Below the pieces are notes generated by a model that had not been told where the DNA came from, searched no databases, and was given only the letters and a program-made list of their open reading frames with translations. A stretch of DNA of 64,000 nucleotides from Streptomyces sp. I6 (GTDB taxonomy: Bacteria; Actinomycetota; Actinomycetes; Streptomycetales; Streptomycetaceae): positions 4,596,501-4,660,500 of the forward strand of contig RHDP01000001.1 of assembly GCA_003725745.1 (NCBI GenBank), in the 5' to 3' direction. The first letter of the stretch is position 1; every line of letters starts with the position of its first letter. Below, in pieces: positions 18,051 to 27,255 of this stretch. Made by a program: the position numbers and the translations under genes.

Positions 18051-18816
18051 ATGACCGAGAGCGCGGTCGTGACCGGAACCGACTGGCGGGCCTGGCAGGA
18101 GAGCTGGGACCGCCAGCAGGAGTGGTACATGCCCGACCGCGAGGAACGGTTCCGGGTGATGCTGGACATGGTCGAGGCCTTCGCGGGACCCGAGCCGAGG
18201 GTCCTGGACCTCGCCTGCGGTACGGGAAGTATCACGGACAGACTGCTCAGGCGGTGCCCGAAAGCGGAGAGTGTCGGCGTGGACCTCGACCCGGCCCTGC
18301 TGGCCATCGCCGAGGGTACTTCGCCGGGGACCGGCGCGTCACCCTCGTCACCGCCGACCTCATGGACCCGGACTGGACCGCGGCGCTCCCGCACACCTCG
18401 TACGACGCGGTGCTGACCGCCACCGCGCTGCACTGGCTGCGCGCCGAACCCCTCGCCGCCCTCTACGGGCAGCTCGCCGACCTGGTCGCGGACGGCGGCG
18501 TCCTCATGAACGCCGACCACATGAGGGACGACACCACCCCGCGCATCAACGCCGCGGAGCGCGCCCACCGCCAGGCCGCCAGGGACCGGGCCAGGGCCGC
18601 GGGGCGCTGGACTGGGCCGACTGGTGGGCCCTGGCGGCCGAGGACCCGGTACTGGCCGCGCCCACCGCCCGCCGCTTCGAGATCTACGGCGAGCACGCGG
18701 AGGGCGACACCCCGTCCGCCCGGTGGCACGCCGACGCCCTGCGCGCCGCGGGCTTCGCCGAGGTGCGGCCGGTGTGGGCGTCCCCCTCCGACGCGCTGGT
18801 GCTCGCGCTGAAGTGA
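18051..18816 (+). CDS. Class I SAM-dependent methyltransferase (two frameshifts)
   Basis: The SAM-binding motif I is VLDLACGTGSITDRLL, followed by VGVDLDPALLAIA. The frame then breaks at about 18316 in a GGG run and resumes as AGDRRVTLVTADLMDPDW with YDAVLTATALHWL. A second break at about 18601 (GGGG) leads to LDWADWWALAAEDPVLAAP and the end SPSDALVLALK. Repaired length is about 255 aa. The methyl acceptor is unknown. ATG at 18051 has GGAGGAG upstream. The gene is convergent with the ABC importer and shares a palindromic terminator with it. Confidence 0.8.
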
Positions 18817-18831
18817 CCCGGCCCGGACGGG

Positions 18832-18877
18832 CGGACGCCGGAGGCGGCAGGGCATGCCCTGCCGCCTCCGGCGTCCG
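18832..18877. terminator. Perfect 46-bp palindrome, bidirectional terminator
   Basis: The sequence from 18832 to 18877 is its own reverse complement with no spacer (23-bp arms, centre GGCATGCC). It lies between the convergent methyltransferase and ABC ATPase genes, 16 and 21 bp from their stop codons. It would form a hairpin in both transcripts. Confidence 0.85.
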
Positions 18878-18898
18878 GTACGGCGTTCCACCGAAGCG

Positions 18899-19660
18899 CT
18901 ACAGCACCTTGGAGAGGAAGGCCTTGGTGCGGTCGTGCTGGGGGTTGGTCAGCACGTCACGGGGGTTGCCGGACTCGACGACGACACCGCCGTCCATGAA
19001 GACCAGGCTGTCGCCGACCTCGCGGGCGAAGCCCATCTCGTGGGTGACGACCACCATGGTCATGCCGTCCTCGGCGAGGCCGCGCATGACGTCGAGGACG
19101 TCGCCGACGAGTTCGGGGTCGAGGGCGCTGGTGGGCTCGTCGAAGAGCATCAGCTTGGGCTCCATCGCCAGCGCGCGGGCGATGGCGACACGCTGCTGCT
19201 GGCCGCCGGAGAGCTGGGAGGGGTAGTTCCCGGCCCGGTCGGACAGTCCGACGCGGTCCAGCAGCTTGAGGGCCCGCTCGCGTGCGACGGCCTTGCTCTC
19301 GCCCTTCACCTGCACGGGTGCTTCCATGACGTTCTCGACGGCGGTCATGTGGGGGAAGAGGTTGAACCGCTGGAACACCATGCCGATGTCGCGGCGCTTG
19401 AGGGCGACCTCGCTGTCCTTGAGCTCGTAGAGCTTGTCGCCCTTCTGTCGGTAGCCGACGAGCTCGCCGTCCACCCAGAGCCGGCCCGCGTTGATCTTCT
19501 CCAGGTGGTTGATGCAGCGCAGGAAGGTGGACTTGCCCGAGCCCGAGGGCCCGATCAGGCAGAACACCTCACGAGGGGCGACCTCGAGATCGATGCCCTT
19601 GAGGACTTCGATGTGGCCGAACGACTTGTGGACGCCTTCGGCCTTGACCATGGCGGTCAT
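18899..19660 (-). CDS. Polar amino acid ABC importer, ATP-binding protein
   Basis: 253 aa ATPase of the glutamate/glutamine-type importers. Walker A is GPSGSGKST, the Q-loop region [10 protein letters not shown], the signature LSGGQQQR, Walker [12 protein letters not shown] and the switch histidine VTHEMGFA. Its start overlaps the permease stop as ATGA, so it is the last gene of a three-gene operon (binding protein, permease, ATPase). It supplies ATP hydrolysis on the inner face of the membrane. Substrate is not determined by the ATPase; the family suggests glutamate, glutamine or a related polar amino acid. Confidence 0.92.
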   Translation of the reverse strand: MTAMVKAEGVHKSFGHIEVLKGIDLEVAPREVFCLIGPSGSGKSTFLRCINHLEKINAGRLWVDGELVGYRQKGDKLYELKDSEVALKRRDIGMVFQRFNLFPHMTAVENVMEAPVQVKGESKAVARERALKLLDRVGLSDRAGNYPSQLSGGQQQRVAIARALAMEPKLMLFDEPTSALDPELVGDVLDVMRGLAEDGMTMVVVTHEMGFAREVGDSLVFMDGGVVVESGNPRDVLTNPQHDRTKAFLSKVL

Positions 19661-20601
19661 GCCGCAACTCCCTTCGGGCGGCGCACCGAGAAGACGGTGG
19701 CCCTGATCTTCTGCAGGGGGGTGGGCGGCAGGCTGCGGCTGGAGCCGCGGGCGTAGTAGCGCTCGAGGTAGTACTGGCCGACGCTGAGCACCGACGTCAT
19801 GATCAGGTACCAGGAGGCCGCGAGGAAGAGCATCTCCACCGGGGCGCCGGAGGTCTGGCCGATGTCCTGCGCCTGGCGGAGCAACTCGGAGTACTGGACC
19901 ACCGAGACGAGCGAGGTGGTCTTCAGCATGTTGATGACCTCGTTGCCCGTCGGGGGCACGATGACGCGCATGGCCTGGGGGATCACCACGCGCCGCAGGG
20001 TCTTGGTGTGGCTCATGCCCAGCGCGTGCGAGGCCTCGGTCTGCCCCTCGTCGACCGCGAGCAGGCCGGCGCGGCAGATCTCGGCCATGTAGGCGGCCTC
20101 GTTCAGCCCCAGTCCGAGCAGCGCGGTCAGGAACGGGGTCATGAAGTCGGACCACTCGTCCTTGTAGAACGGTCCGAGGTTGATGAACTCGAAGACCAGG
20201 CCGAGGTTGAACCAGACGATGAGCTGGACCAGGACCGGGGTGCCGCGGAAGAACCAGATGTAGAACCAGGCGATCGACGAGGTCACCGGGTTCTTCGACA
20301 GCCGCATCACCGCCAGCAGGATGCCGCCGACGATGCCGATGGCCATCGACAGGGCGGTCAGCAGCAGGGTGTTACCGACGCCTTCGAGGATGCGGGGGTC
20401 GAAGAAGTTCTGGGGGATGGCCCCCCAGTTGATCTTGCCCTGGGAGAAGGCGACGACGATCGCCCCCAGCAGCGCGATCGCCACGACGGCGGCGACGTAC
20501 CGGCCGAAGTGCCGCACCGGGATGGCCTTGATGGCCTCCGGTCCGGCCTTCGGCGTCGGAGGGGTGTCCTCCGGGCCCGTCTTGTCGATGTCGACAGTCA
20601 C
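19657..20601 (-). CDS. Polar amino acid ABC importer, permease
   Basis: 314 aa. A hydrophilic N-terminus of about 45 residues precedes five membrane segments. The HisM-type permease core is clear: [41 protein letters not shown] (the EAA loop that touches the ATPase) and [24 protein letters not shown] start at 20601, 48 bp after the binding-protein gene. It forms the membrane channel, probably as a homodimer because only one permease gene is present. Confidence 0.92.
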   Translation of the reverse strand: MTVDIDKTGPEDTPPTPKAGPEAIKAIPVRHFGRYVAAVVAIALLGAIVVAFSQGKINWGAIPQNFFDPRILEGVGNTLLLTALSMAIGIVGGILLAVMRLSKNPVTSSIAWFYIWFFRGTPVLVQLIVWFNLGLVFEFINLGPFYKDEWSDFMTPFLTALLGLGLNEAAYMAEICRAGLLAVDEGQTEASHALGMSHTKTLRRVVIPQAMRVIVPPTGNEVINMLKTTSLVSVVQYSELLRQAQDIGQTSGAPVEMLFLAASWYLIMTSVLSVGQYYLERYYARGSSRSLPPTPLQKIRATVFSVRRPKGVAA

Positions 20602-20649
20602 GTGGAGCCTTTCCGTACTTCAGTGCCGAGCTCTGGGTCCCGATCCGGG

Positions 20650-21621
20650 TCAGGAACCGCCGTTGATCTTTGCCTCGGTCACCGCGCCGGCCTGGACGCC
20701 CCACTTGGCGATGATCTTCTCGTACTCGCCGTTCTTGATGATGGCGTCCAGCGCGGCCTGGAGCGCGTCACGCAGCTCGGTGTTGTTCTTCGCCACCGCG
20801 ATGCCGTACGGGGCCGCCTCGACCTGCTCGCCCACGAGCTGGAAGTCGTTGCCGCCGCCGGAGGTCTTCACGGCGTAGGCGGCGACCGGGAAGTCGGAGG
20901 AACCCGCGTCCGCGCCGCCGGCCCGCAGGCGGGTCTGGGCCTGCTGGTCGTTGTCGAAGGCCTCGATCGCGATCTTGCCCTTCTTGGCCTTCACGCACTT
21001 GGCGTTCTCGGCCTTGGCGAGGTCCTCGGAGACCGTGCCGCGCTGCACGACGATCTTCTTGCCGCACAGGTCGGACCAGGTCTTGATGCCCTGGTCGTCG
21101 CCCTTCTTGGTGTAGATCGAGACGCCTGCGGTGAAGTAGTCGACGAAGTCGACGCCCTCGCCGACCTTCTTGCCGGTCTCGGAGTCCACGCCGTCCTGGC
21201 GGGCCTTGGTGTCGGTCATGGCCGACATGGCGATGTCGTACCGCTTGGAGCGCAGGCCGGTGATCAGGGTGTCGAAGGTGCCGTTCTCGAACTCGAACTT
21301 CACGCCGAGCTGCTTGCCCATGGCGTCCGCGATGTCCGGGTCGATGCCGACGACCTTGCCGGAGGCGTCCCTGAACTCAACAGGCGGGTAGGCGATGTCC
21401 GAGCCGACCTTGATGACGCCCTTGTCCCGGATCGACTGCGGCAGCTTGTCCGCCAGCGGGGCGGCGGAGGCGGCCGCGGAGTCCTTCTCCTTGGTGCCCG
21501 ATCCGGACGTCGTCTGGTCACCGCAGGCGGTGAGCAGCAGGGCACCGGCGACCGCGATCGAGCTGACCGCGGCGATCCGGGACCTGGCGGCGGTCGAGCG
21601 GCGGGTGGTGCGTGCGGTCAT
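20650..21621 (-). CDS. ABC importer substrate-binding lipoprotein
   Basis: 323 aa. A twin-arginine-like basic N-terminus and hydrophobic core lead to a lipobox LLLTACGD, so it is a lipoprotein on the outer face of the membrane. The mature part is a SBP_bac_3 domain: GVIKVGSDIAYPPVEF, GKVVGIDPDIADAMGKQLG, FDTLITGLRSKRYDIAMSAM, and DYFTAGVSIYTKKG. This family captures polar amino acids. ATG at 21621 follows GGAGGACC. First gene of the operon. Confidence 0.92.
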   Translation of the reverse strand: MTARTTRRSTAARSRIAAVSSIAVAGALLLTACGDQTTSGSGTKEKDSAAASAAPLADKLPQSIRDKGVIKVGSDIAYPPVEFRDASGKVVGIDPDIADAMGKQLGVKFEFENGTFDTLITGLRSKRYDIAMSAMTDTKARQDGVDSETGKKVGEGVDFVDYFTAGVSIYTKKGDDQGIKTWSDLCGKKIVVQRGTVSEDLAKAENAKCVKAKKGKIAIEAFDNDQQAQTRLRAGGADAGSSDFPVAAYAVKTSGGGNDFQLVGEQVEAAPYGIAVAKNNTELRDALQAALDAIIKNGEYEKIIAKWGVQAGAVTEAKINGGS

Positions 21622-21717
21622 GATCGTGGTCCTCCGGGCTGGTGAGGGGTCGCCAGGCGTCGCGCACTCGTCTTCGAGTGTCGACCTTGTGTGTTTCCGG
21701 CATCTTGCCATTCGGAC

Positions 21718-21746
21718 TAGCCCATTCAGTGGGCTACGCATGTCAA
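21718..21746 (-). promoter_or_regulatory. Putative promoter/operator of the ABC importer operon
   Basis: On the reverse strand TTGACA (21746-21741) looks like a -35 box. Just downstream is a 7-bp inverted repeat, TAGCCCA-5 nt-TGGGCTA (21718-21736), placed where a repressor would block RNA polymerase. Roughly 100 bp upstream of the binding-protein start. No regulator is known from the sequence. Confidence 0.35.
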
Positions 21747-21749
21747 AAT

Positions 21750-22184
21750 CGGATAACGGGTGATCCCCGAACCGCCACAGGCCGGCACATCTCGGCCGGA
21801 CCAGCCGCATCATCTGCGGTTTTTCCTTCTTTCGACCGGAAGATCTCCTGGTCGCCTCCCGGTGCAGAAGGCATTCATGGTGGTTTCCTCCAAGTGCCGC
21901 CGTCTTGTCACCGTATGTCGCCGTACGTCGCCATGAATCAGGTCACCGGGCGGCGGTGGGGGCCCTATGGACTCGTCTCCGGCGCCGTCCGTCCGGTAAG
22001 AAGGATCCTTACACCCCTCATCCGGGGCTCAGGGCGCGTTGTGCGGCGCGCCCGCGCGTACGCACCTCCCCCTGCCACGGCGGGCCGACCGCCCGGGACA
22101 GGGAGCGGACGCGGTGCCCGCCCACCCCTCCTCAACCAGGAGTGGACACCCTCAACTGATGAAGACTTAAGGGGTCAAACGAAT
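21750..22184. other. Divergent intergenic region without a gene
   Basis: About 435 bp between the importer operon and malic enzyme. I see no coding sequence with Streptomyces codon pattern. A short CGTATGTCGCCGTACGTCGCCATG stretch at about 21911 is a small imperfect repeat. The promoter of the malic enzyme gene should lie here. Confidence 0.4.
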
Positions 22185-23405
22185 ATGGCAGCGGAGATCG
22201 TCAATCCCGGCAGCGTCGGCGGGACGGAGAGCGCACCCGGGGAATCCGGGGAACCCTTCGATCCGGCCTTCGCGCTGCACCGCGGCGGCAAGATGGCCGT
22301 CCAGGCCACCGTGCCGGTCCGGAACAAGGACGACCTGTCCCTCGCATACACACCCGGTGTCGCCAAGGTGTGCACCGCCATCGCCGAGAAGCCGGAACTC
22401 GTCCACGACTACACCTGGAAGTCGCAGGTGGTCGCGGTCGTGACCGACGGCACGGCGGTCCTCGGGCTCGGTGACATCGGACCGGAGGCCTCGCTCCCCG
22501 TGATGGAGGGCAAGGCGATCCTTTTCAAGCAGTTCGGCGGCGTCGACGCCGTCCCCATCGCCCTCGCGACCACGGACACCGACGAGATCGTGGACACGGT
22601 CGTCCGGCTCGCGCCCTCCTTCGGCGGGGTGAACCTGGAGGACATCTCGGCGCCGCGGTGCTTCGAGATCGAGCGCAAGCTCCAGGAGCGGCTGGACATC
22701 CCGGTCTTCCACGACGACCAGCACGGCACCGCCGTGGTCACCCTCGCGGCCCTGCGCAACGCGGCCAAGCTGACCGGCCGCGCCCTGGGCGATCTGCGCG
22801 CCGTGATCTCGGGCGCGGGCGCGGCCGGTGTGGCCATCGCCAAGTTCCTCCTCGCGGCGGGACTCGGCGACGTGACGGTGGCCGACCGCAAGGGCGTCGT
22901 CAGCCGTGACCGCGACGACCTGAACCCGGTCAAGCGGGAACTCGCCGAGAGCACCAACCGGGCCGGCCTCAGCGGCTCGCTCGAGACGGCCCTGGCCGGA
23001 GCGGACGTCTTCATCGGTGTCTCCGGCGGCACGGTGCCGGAGACCGCGGTCGCCGCGATGGCGCCGGGGGCCTTCGTCTTCGCGATGGCCAACCCGAACC
23101 CCGAGGTCCACCCGGACGTGGCGCACAAGTACGCCTCGGTCGTGGCCACCGGCCGCAGCGACTACCCGAACCAGATCAACAACGTCCTGGCCTTCCCCGG
23201 GATCTTCGCGGGCGCGCTGCAGGTGCGGGCCTCCAGGATCACCGAGGGCATGAAGATCGCCGCGGCGAACGCGCTGGCCGACGTGGTCGGCGACGCGCTC
23301 GCCCCCGACTGCGTCATCCCGTCGCCGTTCGACGAGCGCGTCGCCCCGGCGGTCACCGCGGCCGTGGCGGCGGCGGCGCGGGCGGAGGGCGTGGCCCGGC
23401 GCTGA
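22185..23405 (+). CDS. NAD(P)-dependent malic enzyme
   Basis: 406 aa, the short bacterial form without a phosphotransacetylase domain. Key motifs: [12 protein letters not shown] at the N-terminal tyrosine site, [25 protein letters not shown] (metal-binding Asp pair), a Rossmann loop [15 protein letters not shown], and [13 protein letters not shown]. It decarboxylates malate to pyruvate with reduction of NAD or NADP in the cytoplasm; coenzyme choice is not decided here. ATG at 22185 has only a weak purine-rich site (AAGGGG). A strong hairpin follows. Confidence 0.93.
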   Translation: MAAEIVNPGSVGGTESAPGESGEPFDPAFALHRGGKMAVQATVPVRNKDDLSLAYTPGVAKVCTAIAEKPELVHDYTWKSQVVAVVTDGTAVLGLGDIGPEASLPVMEGKAILFKQFGGVDAVPIALATTDTDEIVDTVVRLAPSFGGVNLEDISAPRCFEIERKLQERLDIPVFHDDQHGTAVVTLAALRNAAKLTGRALGDLRAVISGAGAAGVAIAKFLLAAGLGDVTVADRKGVVSRDRDDLNPVKRELAESTNRAGLSGSLETALAGADVFIGVSGGTVPETAVAAMAPGAFVFAMANPNPEVHPDVAHKYASVVATGRSDYPNQINNVLAFPGIFAGALQVRASRITEGMKIAAANALADVVGDALAPDCVIPSPFDERVAPAVTAAVAAAARAEGVARR

Positions 23406-23482
23406 CGCCCCTAGCCGCCCGGGGGCCGACGCCGCCCTCGGAACCCCTTCTCGCGGCCCCGGGCGCGCTCGACGCGTCCGGG

Positions 23483-23525
23483 GCCGCGGCGTGCCTGCGC
23501 CGATGCGGCGCAGGCACGCCGCGGC
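23483..23525 (+). terminator. Terminator hairpin after malic enzyme
   Basis: A perfect 19-bp stem (23483-23501 with 23507-23525) and a 5-nt loop GATGC, 78 bp past the stop codon of malic enzyme. No T run, as is common in Streptomyces. Confidence 0.85.
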
Positions 23526-24039
23526 GCTCCGGGCGGGTTGCGCTGCCCCCTGCCACCGCGGGTGCGGGCGGGGCCCGCCACGAACAGGCGGCGGGACGCG
23601 GGGCGGCTGTGCGCTGGGGCGGCTGTGCGGCGGGGCGCGCCCCGGTTCACCCGGCGAGCGAGGCCGCTGGAGCACCTGGCACGGCACGGCGCCACGGCCA
23701 CGCAGAGCGCGTGGTGCGACGTCCACGGGGTCACGCCGCGACGGTTCGGCGCCCGTGCGCGGGTCCCGGCCGACCGCCGGACCCGGTCCCGCCGCTCAGC
23801 GCCCTGGCACACCCTGACGGCGTTCCCTGCGGACCGCGGGGGACGGGCTCTGACGCGTACCCGGCAAGGGAGAACTCGCCCACCCGGTGGCGCTGGCACC
23901 GGCAGGTCGGGACCGGGAGCCGTCCCGGGCCGGGGGACGCCCAGGGGACGTGTCTCCCGGGCCGGGGGGAGGTCCAGGGACGCGTGTCACACCGGTGCGC
24001 GGTTCCGCCCGTGCACCGGCCCGCCCTACGCTCACGGTC
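23526..24039. other. GC-rich intergenic region, no gene seen
   Basis: Long open frames occur on both strands but are Arg/Pro/Ala/Gly-rich without domain motifs, as expected from GC-rich noncoding DNA. Near its end, at about 23900-24000, GGGACGC/GGGACGTGTC-like words recur several times. The promoter of the following oxidoreductase gene should be here. Confidence 0.4.
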
Positions 24040-25005
24040 ATGTTCGCCGCATACGCCGCCCGCATCGACCGCGACCAGCCGCTCAACGGACTGGAGCTGG
24101 GTGACCGCCCGGCCCCCGGGGACCGTCCCGGCTGGACCACCATCAACGTCAGGGCCGCCTCCCTCAACCACCACGACCTGTGGTCACTGAGGGGAGTCGG
24201 GCTCTCCGAAGACAGGCTGCCGATGATCCTCGGCTGCGACGCCGCCGGCGTCGACGCGGACGGGAACGAGGTGGTGCTCCACTCGGTGATCGGCCAGAGC
24301 GGCCACGGGGTCGGCCCGGACGAGCCGCGGTCCATCCTGACCGAGAGGTACCAGGGCACCTTCGCCGAGCAGGTCGCCGTCCCGGCCTGGAACGTCTTGC
24401 GCAAGCCGAAGGAGCTGTCCTTCGAGGAGGCCGCGTGCCTGCCGACCGCCTGGCTCACCGCCTACCGCATGATCTTCACCAACGCCGGGGTGCGGCCGGG
24501 TGACTCGCTGCTCGTCCAGGGAGCCGGCGGTGGAGTCGCCACCGCCGCGATCGTCCTCGGCAAGGCGGCCGGGCTGCGCGTCTTCGCCACCAGCCGTGAC
24601 GAGGCCAAGCGCAAGCGCGCCGTGGACCTGGGCGCGGTCGACGCGTTCGAGCCGGGTGCCCGGCTGCCGCAGCGTGTCGACGCGGTCATCGAGACGGTGG
24701 GCGCCGCCACCTGGTCGCACTCGGTCAAGTCGCTGCGACCCGGGGGCACCGTGGTCATCTCCGGTGCGACGAGCGGCGACCGGCCCTCGCACGCCGAACT
24801 GACCAGGATCTTCTTCCTGGAGCTCAAGGTCGTCGGCTCCACCATGGGCACCAAGGACGAACTGGAGGACCTGCTCTCCTTCTGCGCCGCGACCGGCGTG
24901 CGGCCGGTGATCGACGAGGTGCTGCCGCTGGACCGGGCGCGCGAGGGCTTCGAGAAGATGGCCTCCGGCGAGCTCTTCGGCAAGATCGTGCTGACCGGAT
25001 CCTGA
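24040..25005 (+). CDS. Zinc-binding (medium-chain) alcohol dehydrogenase family oxidoreductase
   Basis: 321 aa MDR-family protein. The catalytic-domain start VRAASLNHHDLWSLRG, the GCDAAGVDADG block, then AACLPTAWLTAYRMI and the Rossmann segment LLVQGAGGGVATAAIVLGKAAG are visible. The structural-zinc cysteines are absent, so it may be a quinone-reductase-like member instead of a true zinc alcohol dehydrogenase. It probably reduces a carbonyl or quinone with NADPH; substrate unknown. ATG at 24040 is chosen because the in-frame extension upstream is Pro/Gly-rich junk. A terminator hairpin follows. Confidence 0.85.
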   Translation: MFAAYAARIDRDQPLNGLELGDRPAPGDRPGWTTINVRAASLNHHDLWSLRGVGLSEDRLPMILGCDAAGVDADGNEVVLHSVIGQSGHGVGPDEPRSILTERYQGTFAEQVAVPAWNVLRKPKELSFEEAACLPTAWLTAYRMIFTNAGVRPGDSLLVQGAGGGVATAAIVLGKAAGLRVFATSRDEAKRKRAVDLGAVDAFEPGARLPQRVDAVIETVGAATWSHSVKSLRPGGTVVISGATSGDRPSHAELTRIFFLELKVVGSTMGTKDELEDLLSFCAATGVRPVIDEVLPLDRAREGFEKMASGELFGKIVLTGS

Positions 25006-25024
25006 CGATCCGTCGAATCCGCTG

Positions 25025-25070
25025 ACGGGACCTCCGGCACGGCCGCCGCGCACCGTGCCGGAGGTCCCGT
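25025..25070 (+). terminator. Terminator hairpin after the oxidoreductase gene
   Basis: Perfect 18-bp stem, 25025-25042 paired with 25053-25070, 10-nt loop, starting 20 bp after the stop codon. Confidence 0.85.
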
Positions 25071-25253
25071 ACGCGCCAGCCACCCGCCGCACCCGTCCAC
25101 CCGCTCCGCCTTCCGGGCACGGGTGGACGGGTACGCCCGGCGGGCCCGTACGGCTCACCACGCCGCCGCGCACGGGAGCGCGACGCACCCGGGAGGAACG
25201 CCGGGTCGGTGCAACCGCCCACGGGGACCCGGGAACGCCGAACCCTTGAGCCC

Positions 25254-25311
25254 GCGAACCGCGAGCCCGCGAACCGCGAACCGCGAACCGTGAACCGTGA
25301 ACCGTGAACCC
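25254..25311. repeat. Tandem 7-bp repeat (GCGAACC / GTGAACC)
   Basis: Eight consecutive copies of a 7-bp unit, mostly GCGAACC in the first half and GTGAACC in the second, with one variant GCGAGCC and one extra base. Located between the oxidoreductase terminator and the end of the PadR gene. Confidence 0.85.
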
Positions 25312-25329
25312 GGGAGCGCGGCGCGGTGC

Positions 25330-26259
25330 TCAGCCGCCCACGCGCAGCAGCGCCGAGATGTGCGCAGCCGCCGTCGACAGATGGCGGCGCGCCTCGGCGA
25401 GTTGGGCCGAGGTCACCCCGTGGTCGCGGGCCGCGTCGCGGATGTCGTCGCGGAACCGGTCCAGGAGCCGTTCGAGGTCGCGCGCCGGGTCGCCGGACTC
25501 CGCCGTGTCCTTCGCCCACCGGGGCGCCTCGCCGGCCGGGTCGGGCTTGGCGTGCGGCTGCCCCGCCGCGCCCCGTGAGGCCAGTCCCCCCAGCTGCGCG
25601 GTCAGTTCGGAAAGCCCTTCCCGTACGCCCGTCGGCCAGTCGCCGCGGGCGAAGTGACCCTGGACCTGGTCCTGGACCTGGCGGGCGATCCGCTGGACCT
25701 CGTCCCGCGCCCGGTCCTGAGCCTCCCTGGCCTGGCGGCGTGCGGTCTGCGCCTCCTCACGGGCCCGGCGGGACTCGTCCTTGGCCCGGCGCGCCTGCTC
25801 CTTCCACTCCTGCTTAGCGCGGCGCATCTCCTCCTTCGTCGCCTGCCAGGCGTCGTCGGCGGGGCCCGGGCCGGCGGTGCTCCGGTTCTCCGTCGCCGCG
25901 GCGCGCATCTCGCTGCGCAGCTTGCCGGCGGCGCCGCGCACATCGTCGCGGATCTCCGCGGCCAGTTCGGAGACGGACTCGCGGATCTCGAGTTCGAGGT
26001 CGGCCAGCTCCCCGCCGCGGCCGGCGAGTTCCTCACGGCCGGCGTCGGTGATCGAGTACACCTTGCGGCCGCCCTCGGTGGCGTGGGTGACCAGTCCCTC
26101 GGCCTCCAGCTTGGCCAGGCGGGGGTAGACGGTGCCGGCGGAGGGTGCGTAGAGCCCCTGGAAGCGCTCCTCCAGCAGGCGGATGACCTCGTACCCGTGG
26201 CGCGGGGCCTCGTCGAGGAGCTTCAGCAGATACAGGCGCAGCCGGCCATGGGCGAACAC
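25330..26259 (-). CDS. PadR family transcriptional regulator with long coiled-coil tail
   Basis: 309 aa. The N-terminal winged helix is typical PadR: LRLYLLKLLDEAPRHGYEVIRLLEERF, APSAGTVYPRLAKLEAEGLV, GGRKVYSITDAG. About residues 130-200 form a charged coiled coil rich in Arg, Glu and Ala (EEMRRAKQEWKEQARRAKDE). The GTG at 26259 is the start available here, but relatives usually begin MPPVFAHG: an ATG at 26266 would be in frame if the five-C run after it were six, another likely one-base loss. It is 9 bp downstream of the DUF4097 gene and probably represses that operon. Confidence 0.88.
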   Translation of the reverse strand: MFAHGRLRLYLLKLLDEAPRHGYEVIRLLEERFQGLYAPSAGTVYPRLAKLEAEGLVTHATEGGRKVYSITDAGREELAGRGGELADLELEIRESVSELAAEIRDDVRGAAGKLRSEMRAAATENRSTAGPGPADDAWQATKEEMRRAKQEWKEQARRAKDESRRAREEAQTARRQAREAQDRARDEVQRIARQVQDQVQGHFARGDWPTGVREGLSELTAQLGGLASRGAAGQPHAKPDPAGEAPRWAKDTAESGDPARDLERLLDRFRDDIRDAARDHGVTSAQLAEARRHLSTAAAHISALLRVGG

Positions 26260-26268
26260 GGGGGCATG

Positions 26269-27117
26269 TCAGAGCACCTTTCCTGTCTCGTCCTCGTACG
26301 GTTCGCCCGCGCGGGGCGGGCGGCGCAGGAGGGCGATCGACCCGGACACGGTGGTGGCGCGCAGGGAACCGCTGCCCGCGCCGAGCGTACCGGTGATCTT
26401 CTTGGCGCCCCACTGCCCGCTGACGCGGAGGCCCTCGAAGGCGTTCGAGACCGCGCCGCTCGTGGTGTTGGCCTCGACGCGTGCGTCCGCGGGGTGCGGC
26501 AGCCGGATGGCGACCTCACCGGAGACGCTGGTGAGGCGGATGTCCGAGGGGGTTCCGTCGAGGTCGATCGCCATGTCGCCGCTCACGGAGTCGGCCTGTA
26601 CGGACGAGCCGGCGCCCTCGATCACGGTCAGATCGCCGGAGACGGAGTGGAAGCGCAGGTCGCCGGTGACGGCCTGGGCCTCCAGGCTGCCGGAGACGGT
26701 CTCGGCCCGGACGGTGCCGGAGAGTCCCACGAGCGTGGTGTCGCCGGTGACGCCCCGTACGTTCGTCCGGCCGCGGATGCCGGAGACGACCGCACCCGCG
26801 CCGACGACGCCGACCTCGACGGACGCCTCGGCGGGCACCGCGAGGGACACCACCGCGTGCCGTTGCCGGTCCCTGCGGTCGAGCAGCTTGAGCAGGCCCT
26901 TCCAGGGCAGGTCTTCGTAGGCGACGCAGACCGTGGCACCGGTCCTCGTGACGACCAGCGGTGGGCCGTCGATCTCGGTCACCTCCAGCCGGGCGGAACT
27001 CTCGTCGGTGCCCACGACGTTCACCGTCCCGTTGACGATGCGCACGCTGAGGGACGTGACGGGCTCGTCGAAGGTGAGCTTCGTCGGCTCGGCGACTTCC
27101 CATGTCGAGTCGGGCAT
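26269..27117 (-). CDS. DUF4097 family beta-strand repeat protein
   Basis: 282 aa. The C-terminal two thirds is a series of short repeats around V-(T/S)-G-(D/S)-L, for example VTGDLRFHSVSGDLTVIEG and VSGDMAIDLDGTPSDIRLTSVSGEVAIRLP, typical of the DUF4097 right-handed beta-helix-like fold. No signal peptide or membrane segment. These proteins are often paired with PadR regulators, as here; their biochemical role is unknown. ATG at 27117 has GGGAGGTC upstream. Confidence 0.9.
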   Translation of the reverse strand: MPDSTWEVAEPTKLTFDEPVTSLSVRIVNGTVNVVGTDESSARLEVTEIDGPPLVVTRTGATVCVAYEDLPWKGLLKLLDRRDRQRHAVVSLAVPAEASVEVGVVGAGAVVSGIRGRTNVRGVTGDTTLVGLSGTVRAETVSGSLEAQAVTGDLRFHSVSGDLTVIEGAGSSVQADSVSGDMAIDLDGTPSDIRLTSVSGEVAIRLPHPADARVEANTTSGAVSNAFEGLRVSGQWGAKKITGTLGAGSGSLRATTVSGSIALLRRPPRAGEPYEDETGKVL

Positions 27118-27150
27118 GGTGCTGACCTCCCGGGGCCTGCCTGGGACGCA

Positions 27151-27186
27151 ACATATCGCGTCTTGTCGTTAACACGATATATCGCG
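27151..27186. promoter_or_regulatory. Putative PadR operator
   Basis: ATATCGCG occurs at 27153-27160 and again at 27179-27186. CGATATATCG (27175-27184) is a perfect palindrome overlapping the second copy. These are unusually AT-rich words for this genome, 35-70 bp upstream of the DUF4097-padR operon, so autoregulation by the PadR protein is likely. Confidence 0.55.
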
Positions 27187-27255
27187 GCTACCGGAAGTCA
27201 AGGGGTGCCGCCGGGGCGGCGGTACATACGGGCAAAGTGGCCTAGCGTGAGGCGC

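Noticed and set aside
23526-24039. A gene in the gap before the oxidoreductase
   Set aside because: Open frames exist on both strands but lack starts with ribosome sites, domain motifs and normal amino acid composition.
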